Source: CAVREM01 sp963728825
GTDB taxonomy: Bacteria > Acidobacteriota > Vicinamibacteria > Vicinamibacterales > CAVVIG01
DNA: 64,000 nt
Direction: 5' to 3'
Assembly (NCBI GenBank): GCA_963728825.1
Contig: CAVSLA010000001.1
Span: 558,001-622,000, forward strand
Of the stretch, positions 51,941 through 60,630 are shown piece by piece. Under the pieces are notes generated by a model. The model ran no database searches, was not told where the DNA came from, and worked only from the letters and a program-made list of their open reading frames with translations. The position numbers and the translations under genes are program-made. Within the stretch, counting starts at the first letter, position 1, and the number at the start of each line of letters is the position of its first letter.

Positions 51941-52729
51941 CTACCCTCGCGGTCGCTGATTCAGCAACCGGGCGATCTCTTTGAAACGCTGAAACGACAA
52001 CCCCGCCTGCGCGAGATGGAAGGTGAGCGGGCGTCGCCATACCGATGTGAAGCTCGTGGCCAGAAGACGGGTGACTTCTTCGTCCTCGTAGACGTCCAGA
52101 ATGAGGTGGAGCGTCTCGGCTATCCTCTCGGGGGCCGTGCGGACCAGGCACGTGACGACCAGTGCACGCAGATCGTCGGCGCGTCGCCAGGCCATCGGAC
52201 GACTCGCGTCATGAATGGTTTCGAAGTCGAACCAATGGGCGGCTCCAGACTCGATCAGCACGTTCTCGGCCATCGCATCCCCGTGGGTAAATCCCAGGTG
52301 ATGGAACTCGGCGAGGGCGACGACCGCCCGTTCGATGGCCGTCTTCCTGACCGACTCCTCCAGCGCCGGATCCTCCAGCAAGGTCGCGAGCGTTTTTCCA
52401 GCGAGGCACGGCAGGACGAGCGTGCCGTCGGCATCGATCCGAATCGACGCACCGCGGAGGCTGCGGTAGACGCGGCGCTCGCGTTCCTCCCAGTCCCGCT
52501 GGGGGAGAACCCGCACACCGGTATCTAGGATGCTGAGCAGCGGACCGCCCATCCAGACCAGAAGCGGCGCATAGAAGCGGCGGTACTTTCGTACCTGAGA
52601 CGACCCTGAGCTTGTCGAAGGGTCGCCGGCCTGGCTGACGATGTAAGCCTTCGAGTAGGTCGCGGAGCGGAGCAGCCGCCCCAGAGCCAGGCACAGGCCA
52701 AAGTAACCACGCTCCGCCAGCTCCCGCAT
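51941..52729 (-). CDS. Lipopolysaccharide-kinase-like (RIO/InaA-type) protein
   Basis: The 262-residue protein from the ATG at 52729 (TGATG overlap with the glycosyltransferase stop) has a kinase-like core: 'LAEFHHLGFTHGDAMAENVLIE' with the catalytic Asp and 'HWFDFETIHD' as the DFG equivalent. It resembles InaA/WaaP-type sugar kinases that phosphorylate envelope glycolipids. The N-terminal lobe is interrupted by an in-frame palindromic repeat (52602-52626), which encodes 'DPSTSSGSS'. A classical VAIK lysine is not obvious. It is the last gene of the 51941-57999 operon. Confidence 0.75.
   Translation of the reverse strand: MRELAERGYFGLCLALGRLLRSATYSKAYIVSQAGDPSTSSGSSQVRKYRRFYAPLLVWMGGPLLSILDTGVRVLPQRDWEERERRVYRSLRGASIRIDADGTLVLPCLAGKTLATLLEDPALEESVRKTAIERAVVALAEFHHLGFTHGDAMAENVLIESGAAHWFDFETIHDASRPMAWRRADDLRALVVTCLVRTAPERIAETLHLILDVYEDEEVTRLLATSFTSVWRRPLTFHLAQAGLSFQRFKEIARLLNQRPRG
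52602..52626. repeat. Palindromic repeat inserted within a coding region
   Basis: CGACCCT (52602-52608) and AGGGTCG (52620-52626) flank GAGCTTGTCGA. This is a REP-like palindrome of the kind that encodes 'STSSG'-type peptides when it inserts in frame. Here it adds about nine residues to the kinase-like protein without breaking the frame. No second copy was found in the window. Confidence 0.6.
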
Positions 52730-53502
52730 CAGCGATGGCCTGTTTGGTGTCGAATCCGATCGGTGAGCGACGTGCGCGCCCAGGGGAAGAGAACCACCGA
52801 GACCCACTTCAGGAATGTTCGAAGGTAACCGAATGACTGGAGCTCCATGCGCCGGCTGGAGGTGCGCGCGGTGAGGCTTCGATCGTAGAGGAAGCGCTCA
52901 CGGTGGTGCCGGTAGGCCGGCACGGTCAGCGGCCACTCTTCGGCGATCGCCCAGGACTCGTCGAAGGGACCGTAGCGCTCGAAGTGCGCCCGGTCACAGC
53001 TCATGAACGCCGGCATCGACTTGGCTCTTGCCAGCGGGACGTGTCGCGCCAGGCCCCAGAAGCTCCACCAGAGCCAGGCTCGGATCCCGGGCTCGCGCGA
53101 GACGAGACGAAAGAGCACCAGGCACTTGCGCTCGTCCTCGTGGAGTTTCAGGATGCGGTCGACGGCGTTCTCCGGAACGATGGTGTCCGCGTCGACGAAA
53201 CAAAGCACCTGCCCCGAGCTGGCCGCGGCCCCGGCGTTGCGCGCCGCGGCGCCGGTCCCGCCGGCGCAACTGACCAATCGCACCCCGACGTCATCGCCGA
53301 AGATGCCCACATTGGCCGCTGTGGCGTCTTCGCTCGCATCGTCCGCCACGATGACCTCGAACGCGGTATCGGGGAGCCAGAGATCGTCACGCGGGCCCCC
53401 CGTCGCTCGAGCCACACTCGCGAGGATGGCTTCCAGGGTCTCGCCGATCAGCGCCTCCTCGTTTCGCGCGGGAATCACGAAAGAGAGACGCGTCTCACTC
53501 AT
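52729..53502 (-). CDS. Family 2 glycosyltransferase
   Basis: The 257-residue protein has the GT-A start 'LSFVIPARNEEALIGETLEAIL', 'VIVADDASEDAT', 'GAAARNAGAAASSGQVLCFVDADTIV' (the DxD-type motif) and 'AFMSCDRAHFERYGPFDESWAIAEEW'. A hydrophobic C-terminal segment ('FLKWVSVVLFPWA') may touch the membrane. It probably transfers a sugar to a lipid acceptor. It overlaps the upstream methyltransferase gene by 8 bases and the downstream kinase-like gene by 1. Confidence 0.92.
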   Translation of the reverse strand: MSETRLSFVIPARNEEALIGETLEAILASVARATGGPRDDLWLPDTAFEVIVADDASEDATAANVGIFGDDVGVRLVSCAGGTGAAARNAGAAASSGQVLCFVDADTIVPENAVDRILKLHEDERKCLVLFRLVSREPGIRAWLWWSFWGLARHVPLARAKSMPAFMSCDRAHFERYGPFDESWAIAEEWPLTVPAYRHHRERFLYDRSLTARTSSRRMELQSFGYLRTFLKWVSVVLFPWARTSLTDRIRHQTGHR

Positions 53503-54112
53503 CGCGGTCCAGGATCCACCCGGCGACCACCAATGAGCGGCTCCGCCACACGGGCCGCTCGCGCCGCGACCGGACTCGCAGCCCCGCCGCCATCACGTCG
53601 CGCTGAAGATCGTGGGCGGTATAGAAGCGCAGCGCATGCATCGTGAACGGCGCATCCGGAGGGACGTAGCCGAGAACCTTCGAAACGTGGAATCCCACGA
53701 TTGTCCACAGAAACTCCCGGAGGCGAAGCCACGTGTAGCCAAGGCGGTCCGAATGAAGTGATTGGACCAGGATGATGGGTCCCCTGGTGACGCGAGCCGC
53801 TTCTGACAGGACACCAGCGGGATCGTTCGGGTAGGAAAGCATGAACAAGAGCAGCGTGGCCGAGAACGTTCCCTCTTCGAACGGAAGAACCCCGTCGGCG
53901 ATCAGAACCGGCGGCCGTCCCACGACATGCAGGTCGCCGACGTCGGCTGTGACCACCTCGAGTCCGGAATCTCGTTCCAGCCGGGCGGAGAAGTGCCCCG
54001 TCCCCGATCCGAGATCCAGCACGGGGCCCTTGGTCGGCAGCCATGCACCCACCTGCCCCATCAGCTGACTGGCTCGCCGTTCCATGACGGCGTCAAGTAT
54101 CGACTTCAACAT
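53495..54112 (-). CDS. Class I SAM-dependent methyltransferase
   Basis: The protein has about 205 residues with SAM motif 'GPVLDLGSGTGHFSARLE', 'VVTADVGD' and 'ATLLLFMLSYPNDPAGVLSEAARV'. The C-terminal helix-rich part ('FLWTIVGFHVSKVLGY') is partly hydrophobic. The ATG at 54112 is favoured; 54124 is an alternative that increases the overlap with the deacetylase gene. Its substrate is probably a lipid or sugar intermediate of the same operon. Confidence 0.88.
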   Translation of the reverse strand: MLKSILDAVMERRASQLMGQVGAWLPTKGPVLDLGSGTGHFSARLERDSGLEVVTADVGDLHVVGRPPVLIADGVLPFEEGTFSATLLLFMLSYPNDPAGVLSEAARVTRGPIILVQSLHSDRLGYTWLRLREFLWTIVGFHVSKVLGYVPPDAPFTMHALRFYTAHDLQRDVMAAGLRVRSRRERPVWRSRSLVVAGWILDRDE

Positions 54113-54818
54113 CACTCGCGTCATTAATCACATCGAGCAACCCTGTTGGCGTGCTCGGTTCGAAACCAGACTCGAGGAGCCGTTCGGTGAGTCGGAGGAT
54201 CTTCGGCCAGAATCCGCGCTGCAGATCTCTCGGGTGGATCGCGACGGTCGGGACTCCACGATTCAAGGAGTGAAGCAGCCACCCGCTCCCATGGCCGAGA
54301 TGCCCGAGTCGGTCCCAGCGACCCCAGTCCCAGCTCCAGGTCGCCAGGGGAACCCTTCTGCCCGCGCGTGATTCGAGGGAGAAAAAGCCGAGGACGTGCT
54401 GCAAGGCATCGTCTCTGTCCAAACGCACCCGTCCAAGTTGCCAGGCCGGCGGGAGGAAGGTTCGAGCCGGCTCCCCGAACACCTCGGTGAAGACACACTG
54501 TCCGCGCTCGAGGGTGCGTCGAGTTTCCTCGCGATCCAGCCCGTTCATCTCGTCGCTGCTCTCGGCGATCAACGTGACCGGTCCCCAACCTCGCTGACGT
54601 TGATGGAAGTAGCCGTGGAGGAGAAGCTCGTCGGAGCTCTCCCGGATCAACCGGCAGTAGTCAGGATGCGCCGCCAGTGCCCACTCGCCGTGCCAGTTGG
54701 GGACCACTCCCAAAGAGAGGCGACGCCCGAGAAAAGGCGCAAGGTCGCGGATCATCATCCGAGTCTCACGGGCGTAGGCCGGAGTGGCATCGTGGAAACA
54801 GACGAGGAAGGGCCGCAT
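54093..54818 (-). CDS. Polysaccharide deacetylase-family (DUF2334-like) protein
   Basis: The 241-residue protein opens 'FLVCFHDATPAYARETRMMIRDLAPFLG', with the Asp and His of the NodB-type metal site. It also has 'LLLHGYFHQRQRGWGP', 'FLPPAWQLGRV' and 'VPTVAIHPRDLQRGFW'. It probably removes acetyl groups from a glycan or glycolipid. It overlaps the methyltransferase gene at its 3' end and is 5 bases after the permease stop. Confidence 0.88.
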   Translation of the reverse strand: MRPFLVCFHDATPAYARETRMMIRDLAPFLGRRLSLGVVPNWHGEWALAAHPDYCRLIRESSDELLLHGYFHQRQRGWGPVTLIAESSDEMNGLDREETRRTLERGQCVFTEVFGEPARTFLPPAWQLGRVRLDRDDALQHVLGFFSLESRAGRRVPLATWSWDWGRWDRLGHLGHGSGWLLHSLNRGVPTVAIHPRDLQRGFWPKILRLTERLLESGFEPSTPTGLLDVINDASDVEVDT

Positions 54819-54823
54819 AGCCC

Positions 54824-57283
54824 TCAGCCCTCAGCCCTGAGCGCTTCCGTTGGATCGATCCTCAGCGCGCGTTGCAGTGGCACCGCACATGCCGTCAGTC
54901 CGACGACCAGCATGATGGCGTCGGCGGCAAGCAACAGCAGGACCTCGCGCATTGATCCAAGGCCCACCAGTGCCGCCAGTCCACTACCGGCGAGTACGCC
55001 CGCGCTGATCTGCAGGAGCGCGCGCGAGAAAATGCCGGCCACGATGCGTCCCGGGCTCGCGCCGAGTGCGGCGCGAATGCCGATCTCTCGCGTCCGTCGC
55101 GCGACGGTGAACGACATCAGCGCATGGATGCCGGTCGCCGACAGCAGCAGGACGATGAACGAGATGAGCCAGGCCACTGCCGTCAACGCCCAGTTCATCG
55201 TGGCCTCGCCGCCACCCACCTGAGCGAGCGGCTGAACATCGGTCAACCGGATCGTGGGATCGACGTCGGCGGCAATCTTCCGCAGGCGCATGGCAAACCC
55301 GTCCGGATCGCGCGCGCGGACGGCGAGGCTGACATCCTCGCCCGGCGTCGGCAGACGCGGGCGATACATCGCCGATTGTTCGTGCGGCACCGGCAGCTGC
55401 CAGCCGAAGTCCTTGACCATGCCGACGACCTCGTACCATGCCTCGCCGGTCACGCTGCTGTCCTCACCGCTCACGATGCGGACGCGTCGACCGACCGGGT
55501 TGCGGTCAACGAGCACGTGGCGCGCAAACGATTCGTTCACCATCATCACGCGACCGGTTTCGTAGTCGAGTGGCCCGAAGTCGCGACCGGCAACCACGGA
55601 CGTGCCGAAGGCGGCAAAGAAGCCACGCGAAACGTGGACCAGCGTGCTGGTGCGCAGGCCGGTCTCGGGAGCGCCGGTCGTCGAATCGACCTCGATCCGA
55701 TACTTGAACTGGTCCATCACGGGAAGCCGGTCGGCAAATGTGACGTGCTCGACACCCGGCTCGGCGCTGAGCCGTCGTTCCAGCTCATCGACGCTGAGGC
55801 GCGCCCGCCGGGCAAATGCAGCCGAATCTGTCCCGTGCTCTTCGTGGTCCATATCAACGCCTGCGGTCAGGTACCGCTCTGCGCCGATACCTTCCGCTCT
55901 CTGCCGGAACCGGTTGGACTCGAAGACACCACCGGCGGCGAGCGGCAGAAATGCGACGGTGATCGCGACCTGCACGACGATCACCGTGGTCCAGAACGCG
56001 CCGAATCGGAGCCCCGAGCCCGCCGCGCTCTCGCTGCGCAGCGCGTTCTGCACATTGATCTTCGTGATCCGCAGCGCTGGCAGAATCCCGACGATCGCGG
56101 CGCCGACGAGCGCGAGCAGCGTCGCGTACAGCACAGTTCGCCACGACAGGCTGTCGTCGATCCAGAACGGCAGCGCATCATTGCCGGCAAACAGGGTCAA
56201 CCCCCAGCGCAGCGAGAACCTCGCGACGAGCAGCCCGAGCATCGCTGCGACGGCGGTCAGCAGCAGAGCCTCGATGAACAGCTGCGAAATGATGCGGCCA
56301 CGGCTGGCGCCTAGCGCGTTTCGAACCGCGATCTCCCATCCACGTGTAGCAGTCCGTGCGAACACGAGCGTGGCGACGTTCGTGCAGACAACGGCCAGCA
56401 GCATCAGGAAAAGGCCGTTCACCACGTTCAGGATGGTCCTGACAAAGAGCGCCTCGCCGCCTTCGAGGAGCGGCTTGGCGTAGGCAATGACTCGCGGTTT
56501 GAGATGCTGGTGGGTCTCCGGATTGATGGACGCAACGCGCGCCCCGATTGTGGCCAGTTCGGCCTGCGCTTCAGCCATGGATGCGCCCGGCGCGAGGCGG
56601 CCAAAGATCGAAACGGCCGGTCCCGTGCGCGGCGCGAGCAACGATCCGTCCACGCGCAGCGGCAGCCAGATGCGCTCGCTCACGGGAAAGCCGAAGCCTT
56701 CGGGCATCACTCCGACAATCGTTGCTGTGGCCGTGCCGAGCTTCACCGTTCGTCCCACCACGCCGTGATCACTCGCGAAGCGCGTCTTCCACAGCGTGTG
56801 ACTGATGACCACCACCGGCGGCTCCGCTGGTCGTTCGTCCTGGTCCGTGAGCGTACGACCCAACAGCGGTGCCGTCCCGATCAGCCTGAACGCGTTGGCC
56901 GTGACCTCCGCTCCCGGCACCGGCTCCACCCGGCCGTCCTCCGTGGCGAGGTTCCGTACGAAGACAATCGCCGCGCCCAGGTTGTCGACCGTCTTGACCT
57001 GCTCGCGCCAGATCGCGAAATCGTGCAGCGCTCGCGCTTCCGGCTGAAACTCGTTCGCGTTCCAGTTGCGAATCGACACCACACGGTCGGCATCCCGCAT
57101 CGGTAACCGCGGGTTCTTCCACTTGTTGAGCGCCTCGAAATAGATCGTGCCCAACGCGATCGCGACCGCTATCGCCACCGTGCCGACCAGCGTCAGCCCC
57201 GGGTACCGCGCCAGCATGCGGAACCCGACCTTGAAATCCAGCAGGGAAAACCGGAGCTGGTCGAGACGCTTCAGTCTGGTCAT
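54824..57283 (-). CDS. ADOP-like ABC transporter permease lacking the N-terminal ADOP domain
   Basis: The 819-residue protein from the ATG at 57283 (TGATG overlap with the prenyl transferase stop) has duplicated MacB core and FtsX parts: 'VGTVAIAVAIALGTIYFEALNKW', 'VVCTNVATLVFARTATRGWEIAVRNALGASRG', 'RRTREIGIRAALGAS', and the terminal 'VPLQRALRIDPTEALRAEG'. Unlike the other four large permeases here it starts directly with the first membrane span. Translational coupling to uppS and to the glycan genes suggests it moves a lipid-linked intermediate or lipoprotein (inference). Confidence 0.93.
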   Translation of the reverse strand: MTRLKRLDQLRFSLLDFKVGFRMLARYPGLTLVGTVAIAVAIALGTIYFEALNKWKNPRLPMRDADRVVSIRNWNANEFQPEARALHDFAIWREQVKTVDNLGAAIVFVRNLATEDGRVEPVPGAEVTANAFRLIGTAPLLGRTLTDQDERPAEPPVVVISHTLWKTRFASDHGVVGRTVKLGTATATIVGVMPEGFGFPVSERIWLPLRVDGSLLAPRTGPAVSIFGRLAPGASMAEAQAELATIGARVASINPETHQHLKPRVIAYAKPLLEGGEALFVRTILNVVNGLFLMLLAVVCTNVATLVFARTATRGWEIAVRNALGASRGRIISQLFIEALLLTAVAAMLGLLVARFSLRWGLTLFAGNDALPFWIDDSLSWRTVLYATLLALVGAAIVGILPALRITKINVQNALRSESAAGSGLRFGAFWTTVIVVQVAITVAFLPLAAGGVFESNRFRQRAEGIGAERYLTAGVDMDHEEHGTDSAAFARRARLSVDELERRLSAEPGVEHVTFADRLPVMDQFKYRIEVDSTTGAPETGLRTSTLVHVSRGFFAAFGTSVVAGRDFGPLDYETGRVMMVNESFARHVLVDRNPVGRRVRIVSGEDSSVTGEAWYEVVGMVKDFGWQLPVPHEQSAMYRPRLPTPGEDVSLAVRARDPDGFAMRLRKIAADVDPTIRLTDVQPLAQVGGGEATMNWALTAVAWLISFIVLLLSATGIHALMSFTVARRTREIGIRAALGASPGRIVAGIFSRALLQISAGVLAGSGLAALVGLGSMREVLLLLAADAIMLVVGLTACAVPLQRALRIDPTEALRAEG

Positions 57284-57999
57284 CAGGTGCTTTCTCCGCT
57301 GAGGATTCCTCCGTATCGTCGATCGCGAGCGGCAAAATTCTGTACGGCGGAAGCGAGCTCGACTTTGTTGAAGTCCGGCCACAGGACCTTGGTGAAGTAG
57401 AGCTCGGCGTAGGCCGACTCCCAAAGCAGGAAATCACTCAATCGCTGTTCTCCGCCGGTGCGGATGAGCAAATCCACGTCACGCGTACCGCTCGGTGCAT
57501 TGATGGCCTCATGCAGGGATCGCTCGAAGGCCTGGCGGGTCGGCGGTGTCCCTCTGGCGACACGCCAGGCCGCCGCCAACAGCGCATCGCGGGCCGAATA
57601 GTCGATCGCGAGCCGGAGGTGGAGAGAGGTTCCACCGCACGTACGCTCCTCGACGTGCTCGATGCTGCGTCTGAGGGAACCCGGGATCCGGTCCCGACGC
57701 CCGATCACGCTCAGGCGCACACCGTTGTCGGTCATCGTGGCGCCCTCTGAGTCCAGGTGGTTCTGCAGCAGACGCATCAGGTTATCCACTTCGCCCCGCG
57801 GACGGCGCCAATTGTCGGAAGAAAAAGCGTAGAGCGTCAGGGTAGTGATTCCCAACGCCGGCGCGGACTCGACCGTTCGCCGGACCGCCGCCGCTCCGGC
57901 GATATGACCCTCCTCCCTGGGCCGACCGCGCAGGAGAGCCCAGCGGCCGTTGCCATCCATATTGATCGCGACATGGAATCGGTCGCGGCCCAAGCCCAT
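57283..57999 (-). CDS. uppS: Isoprenyl transferase (undecaprenyl-diphosphate-synthase family)
   Basis: The protein has 238 residues from the ATG at 57999; a GTG at 58071 would add 24. Landmarks are 'VAINMDGNGRWA' (catalytic Asp), 'LTLYAFSSDNWRRP', 'LAIDYSARDALLAA' and 'LIRTGGEQRLSDFLLWESAYAELYF'. Most UppS have 'RTSGEQRISNFLLWQ', so Gly and Asp substitutions are present. It elongates isoprenyl diphosphates to long cis-prenyl carriers. Its place at the head of a glycan operon, rather than near cdsA/ispC, suggests a dedicated second copy. Confidence 0.9.
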   Translation of the reverse strand: MGLGRDRFHVAINMDGNGRWALLRGRPREEGHIAGAAAVRRTVESAPALGITTLTLYAFSSDNWRRPRGEVDNLMRLLQNHLDSEGATMTDNGVRLSVIGRRDRIPGSLRRSIEHVEERTCGGTSLHLRLAIDYSARDALLAAAWRVARGTPPTRQAFERSLHEAINAPSGTRDVDLLIRTGGEQRLSDFLLWESAYAELYFTKVLWPDFNKVELASAVQNFAARDRRYGGILSGEST

Positions 58000-58165
58000 T
58001 CGCTCCGCGTTCCCGACCGGCTCCGATGGTTCGGGGTCCCGCCATCGCGAATCCAAGCTGGTTGTTGTCACAACGCATCTCCAGAAAAACGGGTCTCAGG
58101 TCGTGCACCGCCCTATTGGCCGCCTGCGTCCGAGAGGATCGCCCGGACCGCCCGTTGGGGTCTTC

Positions 58166-58181
58166 ACGCTCAAGTGAGCGT
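58166..58181. promoter_or_regulatory. Palindrome between the uppS operon and the winged-helix gene
   Basis: ACGCTCA (58166-58172) and TGAGCGT (58175-58181) are perfect inverted arms 2 bases apart. The spacing is too small for a terminator. It could be an operator for the uppS operon, perhaps of the adjacent winged-helix protein (speculative). Confidence 0.3.
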
Positions 58182-58201
58182 TGCGTGAGATGTCGATGAG
58201 A

Positions 58202-59572
58202 TCACGTGCGATCGGTGGAAGCGTTCGGTTCGCTGTCCGGGCGGCGCATCAGGCCGAGCGCCAGTCCAAGTCCGAACAGCGCGGTCTCGCCGAAGGCAAT
58301 GATCGCCCGGGAAGTCCGGCCGAAGTCGGGTTCCCCGATCAGCCGTCCCAATGGCTCGAGCGTCGCTCGGGACCCGTCCGCGGCGCGGGCGATCTCATGA
58401 ATGGTGCCGCCGACGAGCGGCCGTCCGGCAAGCGAAAGGGCGAGCCCGGACAGCCCGCACACCGCCGCGGTGATTGCGGCGGCACGCAGCAACCGGCGGC
58501 CTCGAGGCGCCGCCAGACCGCCCTGGACTCCGCGCGTCGCGATGGCATACCCGACCCCCGCGGCTCCGCCGATGACGAATCCCTCGAGCGTCCCGCCGAC
58601 GCCGATGCGGAGGCCGACGAGCGCTTCGAGGCTCCATCGAGCGATCCACTGGACGGCAAGGCCGACCAGGCCGCCGCCGAGCGACGCGCCAGAGACGAGG
58701 GCGACCGACTTGGCCGATCGCGCGCCCGCCTCGGCCAGCGATAGTCCACCTCCCACTCCGGCGCCGCCCAGTGCCCCACAGACGCCGCCGATGACTGCCA
58801 GGACCGGCGCAATCGCAACCGGGGCGACGCTTCCCGGGGCGGCGGCGAGGATCAATCCTCCGAGCGCTCCAGCCGCGAGTCCTGACAGACCACTGCCCGC
58901 CGCGGCGCCCGCCCATCGCCTGGCGGCGATTCGCGCGGCGCGGCGCAGCCGGAGCCGCAGCAGCTCGCGCGCGACCGCAACCGGCGCCGGCCCGCCAAGC
59001 ACCGGCACCTCTCCCGCGCCGGGCGCATCCCAACGCGCGTCGCGCAGCAGCGCGCGCGCGCCGGCATGACCGGGACGGGTCCCGAGGCGGCTCAGCGCAT
59101 CGGACGTTCCGAGCGCATGCAGCAGCTCGGCCGCCTCGCGGCGGTCGTCCTCAGTGGTGCCGGCACGGGTGAGACGATCCAGCAGCGGTTCGTAGGCATC
59201 ACTTGATAGTACAGATTGCGCCACCGGCACCGGCTCCGGCCACACGCCGTCGTCCTGCTCTTCGATGACATCCGCGAAGACGAACCGGTAGCCATGTCGC
59301 GCCACCGTGCGGATGAAGCGCGGCTCGCGCGAATCGTCGCCGAGGGTGCGGCGGAGCGTGCGGATGGCCTGGCTCAGCGCGCTGTCGGAGACGATGACGT
59401 CCGTCCAGACGCGATCGAAGATGTCGCGGCGATGCACCGCCTCGTGACGCCGCTCGACCAGCAGGACCAGCAGGTCGAAATAGCGCGGGATGAGCGGCAC
59501 CTCGCGGCCCTCGCGTAGCAGCAGCCGGCGCCGCGGTGAGAGCGTGAAATCACTGAAACGGTATCGAGTCAC
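58202..59572 (-). CDS. Winged-helix (CadC/OmpR-type) regulator with Gly/Ala-rich membrane domain
   Basis: The 456-residue protein from the GTG at 59572 has an N-terminal OmpR-type winged helix ('YRFSDFTLSPRRRLLLREGREVPLIPRYFDLLVLLVERR', 'VSDSALSQAIRTLRRTLGDD', 'FIRTVARHGYRFV'). The rest has seven or more hydrophobic Gly/Ala-rich stretches ('SGLSGLAAGALGGLILAAAPG', 'VLAVIGGVCGALGGAGVGGGLSL', 'FGETALFGLGLALGLM'). CadC-type regulators join DNA binding to one span; a polytopic partner is unusual. The upstream gene, 53 bases away, is an atypical kinase. Confidence 0.8.
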   Translation of the reverse strand: MTRYRFSDFTLSPRRRLLLREGREVPLIPRYFDLLVLLVERRHEAVHRRDIFDRVWTDVIVSDSALSQAIRTLRRTLGDDSREPRFIRTVARHGYRFVFADVIEEQDDGVWPEPVPVAQSVLSSDAYEPLLDRLTRAGTTEDDRREAAELLHALGTSDALSRLGTRPGHAGARALLRDARWDAPGAGEVPVLGGPAPVAVARELLRLRLRRAARIAARRWAGAAAGSGLSGLAAGALGGLILAAAPGSVAPVAIAPVLAVIGGVCGALGGAGVGGGLSLAEAGARSAKSVALVSGASLGGGLVGLAVQWIARWSLEALVGLRIGVGGTLEGFVIGGAAGVGYAIATRGVQGGLAAPRGRRLLRAAAITAAVCGLSGLALSLAGRPLVGGTIHEIARAADGSRATLEPLGRLIGEPDFGRTSRAIIAFGETALFGLGLALGLMRRPDSEPNASTDRT

Positions 59573-59624
59573 GACGGTCAGCTGCGGCCTCGGGCGATCG
59601 TACAAGACCACACCGCGTCGGGAC

Positions 59625-60497
59625 CTACCACGTTCGACCTGGCCAGATTCGTTCGAGATAGGCCGCGAGGGCCGTGCCGAACTCGTCGGCGGATGCATGG
59701 CGCTCGTCCGGACCTGGTGCAACCGCTCGCAGCAGGACGTCCCGGAGCTCCGGATCGAGGTTGCGGTCCGTCGCGATGCGTATGCGCGGCTCGCCGCTGG
59801 CCGCCCAGTGATAGCCCGCCAGCATCGTGTAGAGCACGGCGCCCATCGAGAAGACATCGGCCCGCGCATCCGGTGGTTGCTGCGAGACTTCTGGTGCGGA
59901 GTATCCGGTCGTCGTCGGCGGACTGTAGAAGACACCGCTCGAGTGTCGCGTCACGTCGTACGACGACTCGAAGTCGACAATCCTGATGATCGGACGGCCC
60001 TTCTCCCCGCGGTGCAGGATGTTCATGAGGTTGAGATCGACGTGGAAGATCTGCAGGCCGTGCAGCGCGGCCACCGCCTTCGCGACTTCGAGGGCCGTCC
60101 TGAGATGAGCGACGAGCCGACCGGGCACCCATTCAGTGCCGATCGAGGTGGCCAGCGGCAGCTCATCGAAGAACGTGCTGACCAGGTAGACGCGGCCGTC
60201 CTGACCGTGCCCATGGTCGTAGATGACCGGGAAATAGCGCGAGTCGGGCAACTCGCGATTGATCGTCGACAACGTGGCGATCTCGTTCGTCAAATCGTGT
60301 TGGTAGACGTTGCCGGGCCGGGTGGCCTGCTTCACGAGGAGGTTCAGGCGGGTCTGCCGGTCGCGCCCGACGTACAGCTGGTGCCGCGCATGCTCGGCGG
60401 ACGCGTGACCACGGCGATCCGGCCCGAGCCGATGGATCGTCGTGAACCGATCGAACGGCGCAGCCGCACGATCGATGTCTTCGAGGTTGTGGACCAT
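59625..60497 (-). CDS. Atypical serine/threonine protein kinase
   Basis: The protein has about 290 residues. Lys56 ('LNLLVKQATR') fits the VAIK position. The catalytic loop is 'HVDLNLMN' (Asp154, Asn159; HRD changed to HVD) and the metal motif is 'DFE' (175-177) instead of DFG. The 'GYSAPEV' activation-segment end and 'DARADVFSMGAVLYTMLAG' are normal. Catalytic residues remain, so activity is possible. No membrane span is seen. TTG 60536 and ATG 60500 are other starts. The following gene is a winged-helix membrane protein, a possible target (inference). Confidence 0.85.
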   Translation of the reverse strand: MVHNLEDIDRAAAPFDRFTTIHRLGPDRRGHASAEHARHQLYVGRDRQTRLNLLVKQATRPGNVYQHDLTNEIATLSTINRELPDSRYFPVIYDHGHGQDGRVYLVSTFFDELPLATSIGTEWVPGRLVAHLRTALEVAKAVAALHGLQIFHVDLNLMNILHRGEKGRPIIRIVDFESSYDVTRHSSGVFYSPPTTTGYSAPEVSQQPPDARADVFSMGAVLYTMLAGYHWAASGEPRIRIATDRNLDPELRDVLLRAVAPGPDERHASADEFGTALAAYLERIWPGRTW

Positions 60498-60630
60498 CAT
60501 CCGCGCAGACCGCCGCGCAGCCGAGGCCACGCGCAAGAGGCACGATCGCGGAGGATGGTAGCACGCAGAGATTGCGCCGCCCTGCGTCTGATCGGCTCGA
60601 TTCCCGCAGCGAGGTCAAGAGCGCGATTGG

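Noticed and set aside
52539..52728. Short frames encoding 'LRQAQGR' and 'FDKLRV' across the palindromic repeat
   Set aside because: These are repeat-derived translations in the wrong frames of the kinase-like gene, not separate genes.
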